Below the pieces are notes generated by a model. That model was not told the origin of the DNA. It saw only the letters and a list, made by a program, of their open reading frames with translations, and did no database searches. 64,000 bases of DNA from Rhodobacter sp. (lineage in GTDB: Bacteria; Pseudomonadota; Alphaproteobacteria; Rhodobacterales; Rhodobacteraceae). Positions 17,223 to 26,387 of the stretch are shown here, piece after piece (position 1 is the stretch's first letter; every line of letters begins with the position of its first letter). The position numbers were made by a program, and so were the translations under genes. The stretch is from positions 248,001 to 312,000 of the forward strand of contig JAIYAE010000014.1 of the NCBI GenBank assembly GCA_027489175.1, read 5' to 3'.

Positions 17223-18779
17223 CTATTCCCGGATCGGAAGCGACCTTGTGGAGAGCAACGCGATACTGCGGGCCGAGTACTGCCAAAGCTGGTGCAACTG
17301 CGGATAGATGCAGAGATAGCCAGGTTCCAGCGCGGCGGCTTGCGGGCTTTGCAAGGCCTCTACCGCCGCAACCGCCAGTTCCGCGCGTTCAAGCCGGGTC
17401 ATCCTGCTGTCCCCAAAGCCAGTGCCTTCCACCCGGTCGCGCACCTCGGTCATCAGATCCTGCGGCAGATCACAGCCCATCTTCCGGTCAAGCGTGGCCA
17501 GTCGCAAAAGCGTGGTCAGGCGCAACACCTCGGCCGGTGAGGCATTTTTTGCCGATTGCCCCAGCCGCCAGAGCGCCGCTTGCGCGACGGGCGCTGGCCA
17601 GGCCGCCTCGATCAGGCTGAAGGCACGGGTGATATCTGCGGTATCGCGGGTTTCCGATCTGATCTGCGGGTCAAACTCAGTAGCGATGAAGGTCAAGGCA
17701 AGGTCGGACGGCGCAATGTACAGCCGGTTGCGACCCCAAACGTCCATGAGCGCGCTCCAGGTCAGGAACTGCCGGTCAAAGAGCGCCGGAACCGTGGGGT
17801 CGATGGCGCCCAGCGACGCGGCAAGGGTGCGGGGGGCCAGCGCGTCGAACGCGGCGCGTGCTTCCACGGGCCGTCCCGCCGCAAGGTGCCAACCGGCCAA
17901 GGGGAAGGCGAACGTGAAACTGGCCCATACGACATGATCGACGGCATCCTGCGGGTCTTGGGCCTCTTCCGCGGCCGTCAAGTCCCGCTGCAGCACGGTG
18001 TTATCGGGGTTGATCCAGTTCAGTTGATCGGACAGGGCGGCACGCGCGGCAGTCTCGCCACTGCAGCGCAGCAAAACCTCCATGGCAAGCATGTCGCGCA
18101 GGTTCACGATGGAAAAGCCGATTTCCGCGGCCTTCATCCGCCCAGCCAGCCCCTCTGCGGGATCTTGCCCGGCGGCGCGCAGCCTTTCGCAGTCATGCAC
18201 CAGAAGACTGGCACGCAGGAACTCGGCCCCTTCGTCGAATTCGCCGCCGGTTCTTTCAAGCTCGTCAAAACGGGCCACCCGGGCCAGACGGTCGATGTCA
18301 TTGACCGCAAGCCAGAACAGCATCTGGTGATAAGCGGGGTATGAGGTCTCGCGGATCAGGTCGGCATTGGCCTCGAAGAGGTCCAGCGTCGCAGTGGCCG
18401 TTGCAGGGGCGGCATCGCGCAGGTCGATGAACGCGCGCAGGATGTATTTCCACCGTTCTTCAGTGGTCCCCGGGGGCAGGGTGCGGTCAAGGACGGCAGC
18501 CGTAAGGTCTTTGATCGTGGCGGGCGGACGCGCGGCCGGGCCACGCAGCGCGGCAAGTCGCTCTCTCGCGGCGTCTCGGCGTTCGTAGGCATCCGTGCCG
18601 TGGTAGAGTTCAGTGCTGCCGGGTTGATCGGGGTCCAGCAGGTGGGCAGCGCGGGCGGCAAAGCACGCTGCATCCGTCAGCAGGCAAGCTGGGTCGGCCT
18701 GCAAAGACCGCCACAGGCTGGGCAACCCCGCACCGATTGCCAGACATGCGGCACCGAGCAGCATAGCGCGAAAGGTCAT
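17223..18779 (-). CDS. Exported protein of unknown function in ABC-importer cluster
   Basis: A 518-residue protein I cannot assign. It begins with a likely signal peptide (MTFRAMLLGAACLAIGAG) followed by a cysteine-bearing segment (DPACLLTDAACFAARAAHLL). The remainder is alpha-helical in appearance, rich in Ala, Leu and Arg, with TPR-like spacing but no clean repeat. I start at 18779 after a GGGGG stretch. It lies between livM (97 bp upstream) and the FAD oxidoreductase (112 bp downstream) on the same strand, so it may be part of one long transcript. Confidence 0.7.
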   Translation of the reverse strand: MTFRAMLLGAACLAIGAGLPSLWRSLQADPACLLTDAACFAARAAHLLDPDQPGSTELYHGTDAYERRDAARERLAALRGPAARPPATIKDLTAAVLDRTLPPGTTEERWKYILRAFIDLRDAAPATATATLDLFEANADLIRETSYPAYHQMLFWLAVNDIDRLARVARFDELERTGGEFDEGAEFLRASLLVHDCERLRAAGQDPAEGLAGRMKAAEIGFSIVNLRDMLAMEVLLRCSGETAARAALSDQLNWINPDNTVLQRDLTAAEEAQDPQDAVDHVVWASFTFAFPLAGWHLAAGRPVEARAAFDALAPRTLAASLGAIDPTVPALFDRQFLTWSALMDVWGRNRLYIAPSDLALTFIATEFDPQIRSETRDTADITRAFSLIEAAWPAPVAQAALWRLGQSAKNASPAEVLRLTTLLRLATLDRKMGCDLPQDLMTEVRDRVEGTGFGDSRMTRLERAELAVAAVEALQSPQAAALEPGYLCIYPQLHQLWQYSARSIALLSTRSLPIRE

Positions 18780-18875
18780 GTGGCCCCCGTTCTCAAGATC
18801 GAAAGCGTGGCAGATCGCTGCCACGCCCTCAACGCAGGGATACCAGACCTTTTGGGCAGACCTGTGGGACGGCCG

Positions 18876-20177
18876 TTACTTTTCGGGGATCAGCCCGCGC
18901 GGGCTGAACCGCAGGACCAAAAGCAGGATCACCCCCATCGACAAGAGCCGCATGTGTTCGGCGCTCGCCACCAGATGCGCCTTGATGACGCCCTCCGGCA
19001 GCCCGGCGGTCACGAAGCCCATGATGTTCGGCCCGATGTTTTCCACCACCAGCCACAGCCAGCCGATCAGCAAGCCGCCCAGGACCGTGCCCCAGTTGTT
19101 GCCCGATCCGCCGACGATCACCATCACCCAGACCAGGAAGGTGAACCGCAAGGGGTTATAGGTGCCCGGCGTCATCTGCCCGTCCATCGAGGTCATCATC
19201 GCGCCAGCAAAGCCGATCACGGCAGACCCCAGGATGAACACCTGAAGATGCCGTCCGGTCACGTCCTTGCCCATGGCAGCGGCTGACACTTCGTTGTCGC
19301 GGATCGCCCGCATCATCCGGCCCCAGGGGCTGTTCAGCGCCCGCTCAAACAGCCAGATCACCAGACCCAGCACGATGCCGAACATGCCGGCATACAAAAG
19401 CTTGACCCCGATGGTCGAGGCGGTCACCGGGTCCAGACCCCAGTTCGCGACAAAGTCCAAAAAGCCGGGCTGCTGCTGCAACTCAACCTCATAGGGCACC
19501 GGCCAGGGGCGGGGTAGGTCGGTCAGGTTCTTCACGCCGCGCCCCAGCCAGTCTTCGTTCTTCAGGACCGAGACAATGATTTCCGCAATCCCCAGCGTCG
19601 CAATCGCCAGATAGTCCGACCGCAACCCAAGCGCCGTCTTGCCGATGGCCCAGGCGGCGGCGGCGGCCAAAAGACCCCCGACCGGCCAGGCGATCAGCGA
19701 CGGCAGGCCAAGCCCGCCAAGGTTGCCGGCGAATTCGGGGTTCACCGCCTCGGCTGCGATGACATTGGGGTCAAAGACCGCACGGAAGAGGAAGAACCCG
19801 CCGATCAGGATGGCCGCCACGATCAGCGCGCGCATCCGCCCGGGCGCAAGCCGGCGCCAGGCAAAGACCGCCGCCATCCCGGCCAGCGCGCCCAGGACCA
19901 GCGCCAACAGGATCCCCGGCCCCCCCGCCTGCCAGTTTTCCGCGTTCGGGCGCGAGGAGATCAGGACGACCGCCAGCCCCCCCAGCGCGGTAAAGCCCAT
20001 CGTCCCCACGGAAAACAGCCCGGCATAGCCCCATTGCATGTTCACGCCCAAGGCCGCGATGGTGGCGAGGAGCGCCGCGTTCAGGATCGACAGCGACAGG
20101 TTCCAGCTTTGCAGAAACCCGGTCGCCAGATAGAGGCAGGCCACCAGCCCGAACAGGATCAGATTGCGCGTGTTCAC
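18876..20177 (-). CDS. livM: Branched-chain-type amino acid ABC transporter permease LivM
   Basis: A 433-residue inner-membrane permease of the LivM type, with about ten hydrophobic segments. The cytoplasmic coupling region reads RMMRAIRDNEVSAAAMGKD near residue 285, which is diagnostic for the family, and the N-terminal ALGVNMQWGYAGLFSVG segment also fits. It pairs with LivH to form the channel. The start is a GTG that overlaps the livH stop by four bases. Somewhat longer than E. coli LivM-type permeases. Confidence 0.93.
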   Translation of the reverse strand: MNTRNLILFGLVACLYLATGFLQSWNLSLSILNAALLATIAALGVNMQWGYAGLFSVGTMGFTALGGLAVVLISSRPNAENWQAGGPGILLALVLGALAGMAAVFAWRRLAPGRMRALIVAAILIGGFFLFRAVFDPNVIAAEAVNPEFAGNLGGLGLPSLIAWPVGGLLAAAAAWAIGKTALGLRSDYLAIATLGIAEIIVSVLKNEDWLGRGVKNLTDLPRPWPVPYEVELQQQPGFLDFVANWGLDPVTASTIGVKLLYAGMFGIVLGLVIWLFERALNSPWGRMMRAIRDNEVSAAAMGKDVTGRHLQVFILGSAVIGFAGAMMTSMDGQMTPGTYNPLRFTFLVWVMVIVGGSGNNWGTVLGGLLIGWLWLVVENIGPNIMGFVTAGLPEGVIKAHLVASAEHMRLLSMGVILLLVLRFSPRGLIPEK

Positions 20178-21184
20178 AGCGATTTCCCCTTGAAGAGGCC
20201 GGTCGGCATGAACAGAAGCACGATGATCAGGATCGTGAAGCTGACCGCGAATTTATAGTCGGTGGACAGAAGCTGCATCAGCGCGTTCACTTCCAACTGC
20301 TCGGGCAGAAGGTAATTCACCACCTTTTTCCAGGCGTTGGTCACCATCACCTCGGAAAAGGCGATGACGAACCCGCCCGCGATGGCCCCCAGCGGGCTGC
20401 CCAGGCCACCGACGATGGCGGCGGCAAAGATCGGCAGCAGCAGCTGGAAATAGGTGAAGGGTTTGAACGACTTGTCGAGGCCGTAGAGCGTCCCCGCAAT
20501 GGTGGCGATCCCGGCGGCAATGATCCAGGTCACCGCAACCACCCGGTCAGGGTTGATGCCGGACAACAGCGCCAGATCCTCATTGTCAGAAAACGCCCGC
20601 ATCGATTTGCCGGTGCGGGTCTTCTGCAGGAACCAGAAAAGCACCGCCACCACGATCACCGCGGTCACCACGGTTACGGCCTGGGTGGTCTTGATCGCCA
20701 GAGGCTCGGCCAGGCCGGTCATTTCCTTGAAGGCATTGGGGTTCAGCAAGAACCGTTCGCCATCGCTGAAGTTCTGCTCATCCACCCCGATGATGAACCG
20801 GATGACGCCATTCATCACGAACATCACGCCCAAAGACACGATGACGACGATGGTGGGCGAGGCCTTCTTGCGGCGGTAAAAGCGATAGACCACCCGGTCG
20901 GTGCCCAAGACGAATGCCGCCGTGGCCGCGATGCCGAAGGGCAGGGCGAGAAGGGCGGTGGGCAAGGGGCCGAAGGTGATGCCAAGGGACTGGAACCACC
21001 AGGTCATCAGGATCGTGACCATGGCGCCAAAGGCCATCGTGTCGCCGTGGGCAAAGTTGGAAAAGCGCAGGATGCCGTAGATCAGCGTCACCCCCAGCGC
21101 CCCCAGCGCCAGCTGCGCGCCATAGGCGAGGCCGGGGATGAACACGAAGTTCAGAAAGGCGACAAGGGCGTTCAGGACGTCCAT
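20174..21184 (-). CDS. livH: Branched-chain-type amino acid ABC transporter permease LivH
   Basis: A 336-residue inner-membrane permease of the LivH type. Its start region has YGAQLALGALGVTLIYGILRFSNFAHGD-like spacing with a typical FAHG motif, and the coupling helix reads RAFSDNEDLALLSGINPDRV near residue 200. It sits directly after the small exported protein at 21185 with no gap and overlaps livM by four bases, so translation of the three is probably coupled. Confidence 0.93.
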   Translation of the reverse strand: MDVLNALVAFLNFVFIPGLAYGAQLALGALGVTLIYGILRFSNFAHGDTMAFGAMVTILMTWWFQSLGITFGPLPTALLALPFGIAATAAFVLGTDRVVYRFYRRKKASPTIVVIVSLGVMFVMNGVIRFIIGVDEQNFSDGERFLLNPNAFKEMTGLAEPLAIKTTQAVTVVTAVIVVAVLFWFLQKTRTGKSMRAFSDNEDLALLSGINPDRVVAVTWIIAAGIATIAGTLYGLDKSFKPFTYFQLLLPIFAAAIVGGLGSPLGAIAGGFVIAFSEVMVTNAWKKVVNYLLPEQLEVNALMQLLSTDYKFAVSFTILIIVLLFMPTGLFKGKSL

Positions 21185-21556
21185 TTATTGTCCGATCTCA
21201 TTGCACTGACCATAGTGACCGGCGATCTCCAAGCGCGTTCCGATGCGGGAATGGGACGTGCGCATTATCCGTCCGTCTGGAAGAAGCGTCAGGAAGTTGG
21301 ATTTTTCGTCGCCAAATTCCGCAAAGCTTTCGCCTTGCGAGGAGCGTCCGACAAGGCCCATCGCGCTGGTCCAGCCGTGTCCCTCGAAGACCGCACCAGT
21401 CTCGGAAATCGTCAGACGATAGGTCAACGCTGGGTCAAGCACGCCGCATCCAGTCTCAAGGAAGCAAGCCGCGTCGATCACGCAGTCCAGTGTCCGCGCG
21501 GTCGTCGCATTGCCCGGCATGCAAAGTGCGATGGTGCAAGCAACAGTCAGACGCAT
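21185..21556 (-). CDS. Small exported cysteine-rich protein within liv operon
   Basis: A 123-residue protein of unknown function with a short signal-peptide-like N-terminus (MRLTVACTIALCMPGNATTA) and cysteines in LDCVIDAACFLETGCGV, plus one near the C-terminus. This could form disulfides in the periplasm. It lies between livF (four bases away) and livH (zero bases), so it is certainly in the operon. It may assist the importer or respond to its substrate, but that is inference. Confidence 0.72.
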   Translation of the reverse strand: MRLTVACTIALCMPGNATTARTLDCVIDAACFLETGCGVLDPALTYRLTISETGAVFEGHGWTSAMGLVGRSSQGESFAEFGDEKSNFLTLLPDGRIMRTSHSRIGTRLEIAGHYGQCNEIGQ

Positions 21557-21560
21557 GTTG

Positions 21561-22271
21561 TCATCCCCCCAGAAAACTGCGGCGGACTTCCGGGTCGGCC
21601 ATCAGGGCCTTGCCGGTGTCGGTAAACCGATTTGCGCCCTGCACCAGGACATAGCCTTTGTCGGCAATCTCCAGCGCTTGGCGGGCGTTCTGTTCGACCA
21701 TCAGGATGGAAATGCCGGTGCGGGCGACTTCGATGATGCGGTCGAAAAGCTCATCCATCACGATGGGGCTGACGCCCGCTGTCGGTTCGTCCAGCATAAG
21801 GACCTTCGGCTGCGTCATCAGCGCGCGGCCGACGGCAACCTGCTGGCGCTGGCCGCCCGACAATTCCCCCGCCGCCTGATAGCGCTTGGTCTTCAGGATC
21901 GGGAACAGGTGATACACCTGCTCCAGCGTGCCCTTGATGTCGTCGCGGCGCAGGAACGCGCCCATTTCAAGATTTTCCTCCACCGTCATCGAGGTGAAGA
22001 TGTTCTGCGTCTGCGGCACGAAGGCCATGCCTTTGGCGACGCGGGCCTGCGGGGTCAGGGCGGTGATATCCTCACCATCCAGCCGCACCTTGCCGCCGCG
22101 CAAGCGCAGCATGCCAAAGACCGCCTTCATCGCAGTGGATTTGCCCGCGCCATTCGGGCCGACAATCACCGCGATTTCGCCGGGTTCCACGGCAATGGTG
22201 CAGGCGTGCAGGATGTCGACCGTGCCATAGCCGCCGGTCATCGCCTCGCCGATCAGGAAGGGTTCGCTCAT
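21561..22271 (-). CDS. livF: Branched-chain-type amino acid ABC transporter ATP-binding protein LivF
   Basis: A 236-residue ABC ATPase. Walker A is GPNGAGKST, the signature is ELSGGQRQQVAVGRAL, Walker B is VLMLDEPTAG and the H-loop region is MVEQNARQAL. The GVSP after Walker B is typical of LivF. I start at 22271 (MSEPFLIG), which overlaps the stop of the preceding exported-protein gene in ATGA form. Confidence 0.93.
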   Translation of the reverse strand: MSEPFLIGEAMTGGYGTVDILHACTIAVEPGEIAVIVGPNGAGKSTAMKAVFGMLRLRGGKVRLDGEDITALTPQARVAKGMAFVPQTQNIFTSMTVEENLEMGAFLRRDDIKGTLEQVYHLFPILKTKRYQAAGELSGGQRQQVAVGRALMTQPKVLMLDEPTAGVSPIVMDELFDRIIEVARTGISILMVEQNARQALEIADKGYVLVQGANRFTDTGKALMADPEVRRSFLGG

Positions 22272-22780
22272 GCCGGCAGGTCCAGTCTTATCGCCGCGCA
22301 CAGCTCTTCATGCGCCGTGCGGTGGGTTTGGTCAAAATCTGCGGCCGTGGCCGTGGTGGTGACGTCCAGCGCCAGCCCTTCGCCGACATAGCCGGTCATC
22401 GCCACGATCATTTGGTCCTCATAGCGGGGCCGCCAGGCAGAGCCGACGGCCAACCGGCCGTCAATCTCGGAAAACCAGGTGTCCAACACCGGGCCGCGTG
22501 ACCGCATGGGGGCCTGGCCCTGTTCCCAGTTGGCCCAGACCTCACCCTCGGCATCTAGGCCAGTTTCCAGGCGGATGGTCGCGCTAAGTCCGGTGGCGTG
22601 GGTCAGGGTGATGACCCCGTCAGCGGCAGTGCCCCGCGCCCAGCCCCAGACATCGCAAAGCCGCAGGCCCGGCAATGCCGTGTTGCAGGTTTCCGCCCGC
22701 ACCGTGGCGGGCAGCAGGGCGAAGCTCAGCATGGCAAGGGGCAGAAGCCCAAACGTGTTGCGGCGGGTCATGGGCGGCAT
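22268..22780 (-). CDS. Exported protein of unknown function within liv operon
   Basis: A 170-residue protein with an N-terminal signal peptide (basic MPPMTRRNT, then a hydrophobic run ending ATVRAETC). Cysteines sit in ETCNTALPGLRLCDVWG and near the C-terminus (ELCAAIRL). No family recognised. I chose 22780 because GGAG lies eight bases upstream; the open frame extends to 22894, but that part looks non-coding. It sits between livG and livF, with a four-base overlap into livF. Confidence 0.7.
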   Translation of the reverse strand: MPPMTRRNTFGLLPLAMLSFALLPATVRAETCNTALPGLRLCDVWGWARGTAADGVITLTHATGLSATIRLETGLDAEGEVWANWEQGQAPMRSRGPVLDTWFSEIDGRLAVGSAWRPRYEDQMIVAMTGYVGEGLALDVTTTATAADFDQTHRTAHEELCAAIRLDLPA

Positions 22781-22890
22781 GGGTTTTCTCCGGTTCGGGC
22801 GTTGCGCTGAGCGCAACGCAGGTGTCCGGATTGGACGCAAGCCGCAAGGCATAGCCTTGGCCCGGGTAAGGTTTTCCGCCAAGGCAGGGG

Positions 22891-23676
22891 TCACGCCGTC
22901 CCCTCCTTCATCTTGTTCTTCAGGCCGGTGCCCAGATATGCCTCGATCACGCGCTCGTCCGCCTTCACTTCGGCGACCGTGCCTTGGGCCAGCACATGCC
23001 CCTCGGCCATCACGATCACCGGGTCACACAGGCGGGCGATGAAATCCATGTCGTGTTCGATGACGCAAAACGTATAGCCGCGTTCCTTGTTCAGCCGCAC
23101 GATCGCATCGCCGATGGTGTTCAGAAGCGTGCGGTTCACGCCCGCGCCCACCTCATCCAGAAAGACGATCTTGGCATCGACCATCATCGTCCGGCCCAGC
23201 TCCAGCAGCTTCTTCTGCCCGCCCGAGATGTTTGAGGCTTTCTGGTCCGCCAGATGGCTGATCGTCAGAAACTCCAGCACCTCATCGGCTTTCGCGCGGA
23301 TGCGGGCCTCTTCCTCGGCCACCTTGCCGCGGTTGAACCAGGTGTTCCACAACCTCTCACCCGACTGGTTGGCGGGGACCATCATCAGGTTTTCGCGCAC
23401 GGTCATCGACCCGAATTCATGCGCGATCTGGAAGGTGCGCAACAGGCCCTTGTGAAACAGCACATGCGGCGGCAGGCCGGTGATATCTTCGCCGTCCATC
23501 AGGACGCGGCCAGAGGTCGGCGGCAGACGCCCGGCGATCACGTTGAACAGCGTGGTTTTCCCAGCACCATTCGGCCCGATCAGCCCGGTGATCGACCCGG
23601 TCTTGATGGTTAGCGACGCCCCGTCAACGGCGCGAAAGCCCCCGAAATGCCGGTGAAGGTCTTCGACAACGATCAT
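22891..23676 (-). CDS. livG: Branched-chain-type amino acid ABC transporter ATP-binding protein LivG
   Basis: A 261-residue ABC ATPase. Walker A reads GPNGAGKTTLFNVIAG, the signature is NISGGQKKLLELGR, Walker B is IVFLDEVGAGVN and the H-loop is CVIEHDMDFI. In Walker B, the usual DEP is DEV. It pairs with LivF to power the importer. A hairpin (23747-23777) lies between it and the upstream livK, probably reducing read-through from the strongly expressed binding-protein gene. Confidence 0.92.
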   Translation of the reverse strand: MIVVEDLHRHFGGFRAVDGASLTIKTGSITGLIGPNGAGKTTLFNVIAGRLPPTSGRVLMDGEDITGLPPHVLFHKGLLRTFQIAHEFGSMTVRENLMMVPANQSGERLWNTWFNRGKVAEEEARIRAKADEVLEFLTISHLADQKASNISGGQKKLLELGRTMMVDAKIVFLDEVGAGVNRTLLNTIGDAIVRLNKERGYTFCVIEHDMDFIARLCDPVIVMAEGHVLAQGTVAEVKADERVIEAYLGTGLKNKMKEGTA

Positions 23677-23746
23677 CCATTTCCCCCAGAAGTCCCGCCT
23701 CTGTCCCGCAACAGCTGTTGTCCGCTACGGTCGGGCAGGTACTTGT

Positions 23747-23777
23747 GCAACGGCCCGGGGGATGCCCGGGCCGTTGC
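23747..23777 (-). terminator. Attenuator-type hairpin between livK and livG
   Basis: Perfect 13-base arms (GCAACGGCCCGGG and its complement) enclose a five-base loop. There is no T-run, so it may be a partial terminator or an RNA end that stabilises livK mRNA. Such hairpins often lie between a binding-protein gene and the rest of its ABC operon. Confidence 0.65.
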
Positions 23778-23800
23778 GGTCTGTCAACCGGAAACCCGGA

Positions 23801-25006
23801 TCAACGGAAGGTGACGGTTTCGTACTTGCCGCCCTTGACTTCGAACTGCTTGTAACGGCCGGCGCTTTCGCCCGGACCGATCAGCGTGACACCCGAAGCG
23901 CCGTCATAGTCGATGGCGGTGCCGGCAGCGATCAGCTCTAGCGCCTTGCCGATCTCGCCCGGCAGGATCTTCACGCCCGACCCGTCAGCAGGGCCGTTCG
24001 CGATTTCCAGAACCTTGTCCTTGTAGACTTGCGGATCGGTCGACCCGGCCGCCTGCATCGCCAGGATGATCAGGGCAGCGGCGTCATAGGACTCCATCGT
24101 GTAGGGCGAGGTGGCGTCGAACGGAACCGGCGCGGTCTTGCCCATTTCGGTCAGGATCGCAGCACCGGCCGAGTCCGACTGCGCAACCTGGCCGTAGGAC
24201 CCGTCCAGCGCGGGGCCAATGGCGACGGGCAGGCTGTCGCCCACCATGCCGCCCGGCAGACCGAACTGGCTGAACGCGCCACTGTCGAGCGAGGCCTGGA
24301 TGATGCCCTTGCCGCCCTGGTCCAGATAGCCCGCGACGACCAGCAGATCGCCACCAGCCGAGGCGAGTGCCGCGACTTCGGCCGAATAGTCGGCCTTGCC
24401 GTCTTCATGTGCCGCGTTGATCGTGATCGTGCCGCCCTTGGCGGTGAAGGCCGAGGCGATGGCTTCCGCCAGACCCTTGCCGTAGTCGTTGTTGGTGTAG
24501 GTCAGCGCGATCGACTTCACGCCCTTCTCCACCAGAATGTCCGCCATGACTTCGCCTTCACGCGCATCCGAAGGTGCGGTGCGGAAGAACAGGCCGTCAT
24601 CTTCCGCCGAGGTCAGCGCAGGCGAGGTGGCCGAAGGCGAGATCATGACCATCCCGTTCGGACGCGCCACGTTCTGCAGCACAGCGCCGGTGATGCCGGA
24701 ACAGTCGCCGCCGATCATGCCCTTGATGCCTTCCGCGGTGATCAGACGTTCGGCAGCCGCCGTGCCCGCTGCGGTGTCGATGGCGCAGGTGCTGTCGGCG
24801 CGCACGCCCACGACGGTCGAGCCGTTCAGGAACTTGCCCGAATCCGTGGCCTCTTTCATCGCAAGGTCAGCCGCTGCCGCCATGTGACCGGTCAGCGATT
24901 CAATCGGCCCGGTGAAGCCGATGAAGATGCCCAGTTTGACGTCCTCAGCCGAAGCCGCGCCTGCCAGGGCCGACACGGCCGCAGTCGCGAGAAGCAGTTT
25001 TTTCAT
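23801..25006 (-). CDS. livK: Branched-chain-type amino acid ABC transporter substrate-binding protein LivK
   Basis: A 401-residue periplasmic binding protein of the type I (Leu/Ile/Val) fold, beginning with a clear signal peptide (MKKLLLATAAVSALAGAASA, cleavage after ASA). The mature N-terminus EDVKLGIFIGFTGPIESLTG and a later LTYTNNDYGKGLAEA segment fit the family. The ligand is uncertain; the neighbouring GcvT/FAD enzyme suggests a methylated amine or amino acid. It starts at 25006 after GGGAG and is divergent from the sugar dehydrogenase gene, so the 184-bp gap should hold both promoters. Confidence 0.92.
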   Translation of the reverse strand: MKKLLLATAAVSALAGAASAEDVKLGIFIGFTGPIESLTGHMAAAADLAMKEATDSGKFLNGSTVVGVRADSTCAIDTAAGTAAAERLITAEGIKGMIGGDCSGITGAVLQNVARPNGMVMISPSATSPALTSAEDDGLFFRTAPSDAREGEVMADILVEKGVKSIALTYTNNDYGKGLAEAIASAFTAKGGTITINAAHEDGKADYSAEVAALASAGGDLLVVAGYLDQGGKGIIQASLDSGAFSQFGLPGGMVGDSLPVAIGPALDGSYGQVAQSDSAGAAILTEMGKTAPVPFDATSPYTMESYDAAALIILAMQAAGSTDPQVYKDKVLEIANGPADGSGVKILPGEIGKALELIAAGTAIDYDGASGVTLIGPGESAGRYKQFEVKGGKYETVTFR

Positions 25007-25190
25007 TTTTGTCTCCCTAAGTGGATCGCAATCCTGCACGCGACCCTAGAGGCCCACATTCAAAAAGAAAAGCGCTTTGACGGAAGAAAAACGCCGCCTT
25101 CCGGCCCCGGATTACGCGGGTGTGAGGCGGCGTGACTGGCAGCTTTGCGCAGTCACACCTATCTCTGATTGCACGATGATGGAGGGTGAC

Positions 25191-26312
25191 ATGCGCAGGT
25201 TTGGATTGCAGCTTGGAACGGGTCTTTCGGCGCTGATGATCGGCGCCGGCATGGCCGGGGCGTCGGGGGTTGTCGAAACCTCGGCCGAGACCCTGCAGAT
25301 CACACCCGTGGCGGAAGGTCTGGTTGAACCCTGGGCCATCGGCTTTTTGCCGGACGGCGCCTTTCTGGTCACCGAACGCGAAGGCCAGCTGAAACACTTC
25401 GCAGCCCCCCTTGCGGAACCCCAACTGGTGAGCGGCCTGCCAGAGATTGAGGTGGACGGGCAGGGCGGTCTTCTGGACGTCCTGATCCCGCAGGATTTCG
25501 CCACCACGCGTGAGGTGTGGCTGACATATTCCAAGCCGCAAGACGGCGGGTCGGGCACGGCCATCGGCAAGGGCACCCTCTCTGCCGATGGCAGCACGCT
25601 TGAAGGCTTCACCCCGCTGTTCGAAATGCCTGCCGGATCGTCCGGCGGGCGTCACTTCGGTGCGCGGATGGTGGAAGCGGCGGATGGCACGATCTTCCTG
25701 ACGCTGGGGGATCGCGGCACCGGGCCAGACGGACTGCACGCGCAGGATATGGCGGTGGGTGAGGGGAAGATCATCCACCTCAACCGTGACGGCAGCCCTG
25801 CCACCCTGCTTGACGGCGCGCTGCCCGGCCTGTTCAGCCTTGGCCACCGCAACCCGCAAGGGGCCACGCTTGACCTTGAGGGCCGCCTTCTGGTCGTGGA
25901 ACACGGCGCGCAAGGCGGGGATGAGCTGAACGCGCCCGAGGTTGGCCGCAACTATGGCTGGCCGGTCATCAGCTATGGCGTCAATTACAACGATGCGCCC
26001 ATCGGCGTTGGAACCTCGGCTGACGGGATGGAGCAGCCCTTGCACTACTGGGACCCCTCCATCGCGCCGTCGGGCCTTCTGGTCTATTCCGGCGCGCTGG
26101 TGCCGGACTGGCGCGGGGATATCCTCTTTGGCTCGCTCAACAGCGATTTTCTTGGACGGCTTGATCCTGACACCGCTGCGGACACGGGCTATGCCGAGGA
26201 ACGCCTCACCACCCCGGAAACCGGCCGCGTGCGGGATGTGGTGGAAGCGCCGGACGGGTCAATCTGGTTCCTGTCCGTGGCCAATGGCGCAGCCTACCGG
26301 ATGGCGCCGTAA
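25191..26312 (+). CDS. PQQ-dependent aldose sugar dehydrogenase-like protein
   Basis: A 373-residue exported protein of the soluble glucose/aldose dehydrogenase (YliI/Asd) beta-propeller family. A signal peptide (MRRFGLQLGTGLSALMIGAG) precedes VEPWAIGFLPDGAFLVTEREG, then LGDRGTGPDGLHAQ, SLGHRNPQG with the catalytic-region His, EHGAQGGDELN and NYGWPVISYG, all family markers. It would oxidise sugars in the periplasm with pyrroloquinoline quinone. I chose 25191 because GGAGGGTGAC directly precedes it; the open frame begins at 25077. No PQQ synthesis genes are in view. Confidence 0.9.
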   Translation: MRRFGLQLGTGLSALMIGAGMAGASGVVETSAETLQITPVAEGLVEPWAIGFLPDGAFLVTEREGQLKHFAAPLAEPQLVSGLPEIEVDGQGGLLDVLIPQDFATTREVWLTYSKPQDGGSGTAIGKGTLSADGSTLEGFTPLFEMPAGSSGGRHFGARMVEAADGTIFLTLGDRGTGPDGLHAQDMAVGEGKIIHLNRDGSPATLLDGALPGLFSLGHRNPQGATLDLEGRLLVVEHGAQGGDELNAPEVGRNYGWPVISYGVNYNDAPIGVGTSADGMEQPLHYWDPSIAPSGLLVYSGALVPDWRGDILFGSLNSDFLGRLDPDTAADTGYAEERLTTPETGRVRDVVEAPDGSIWFLSVANGAAYRMAP

Positions 26313-26387
26313 ACCCTAGCAGATCATTAACGTAGTCTGTAAGTCTATGAAATCACTGGGCAGGGCAAATGTCCCTGCACGGGATAA

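Noticed and set aside
14738-17620. Plus-strand frames of 447 and 489 codons
   Set aside because: They are antisense to the FAD/GcvT oxidoreductase and part of the unknown exported protein; no motifs.
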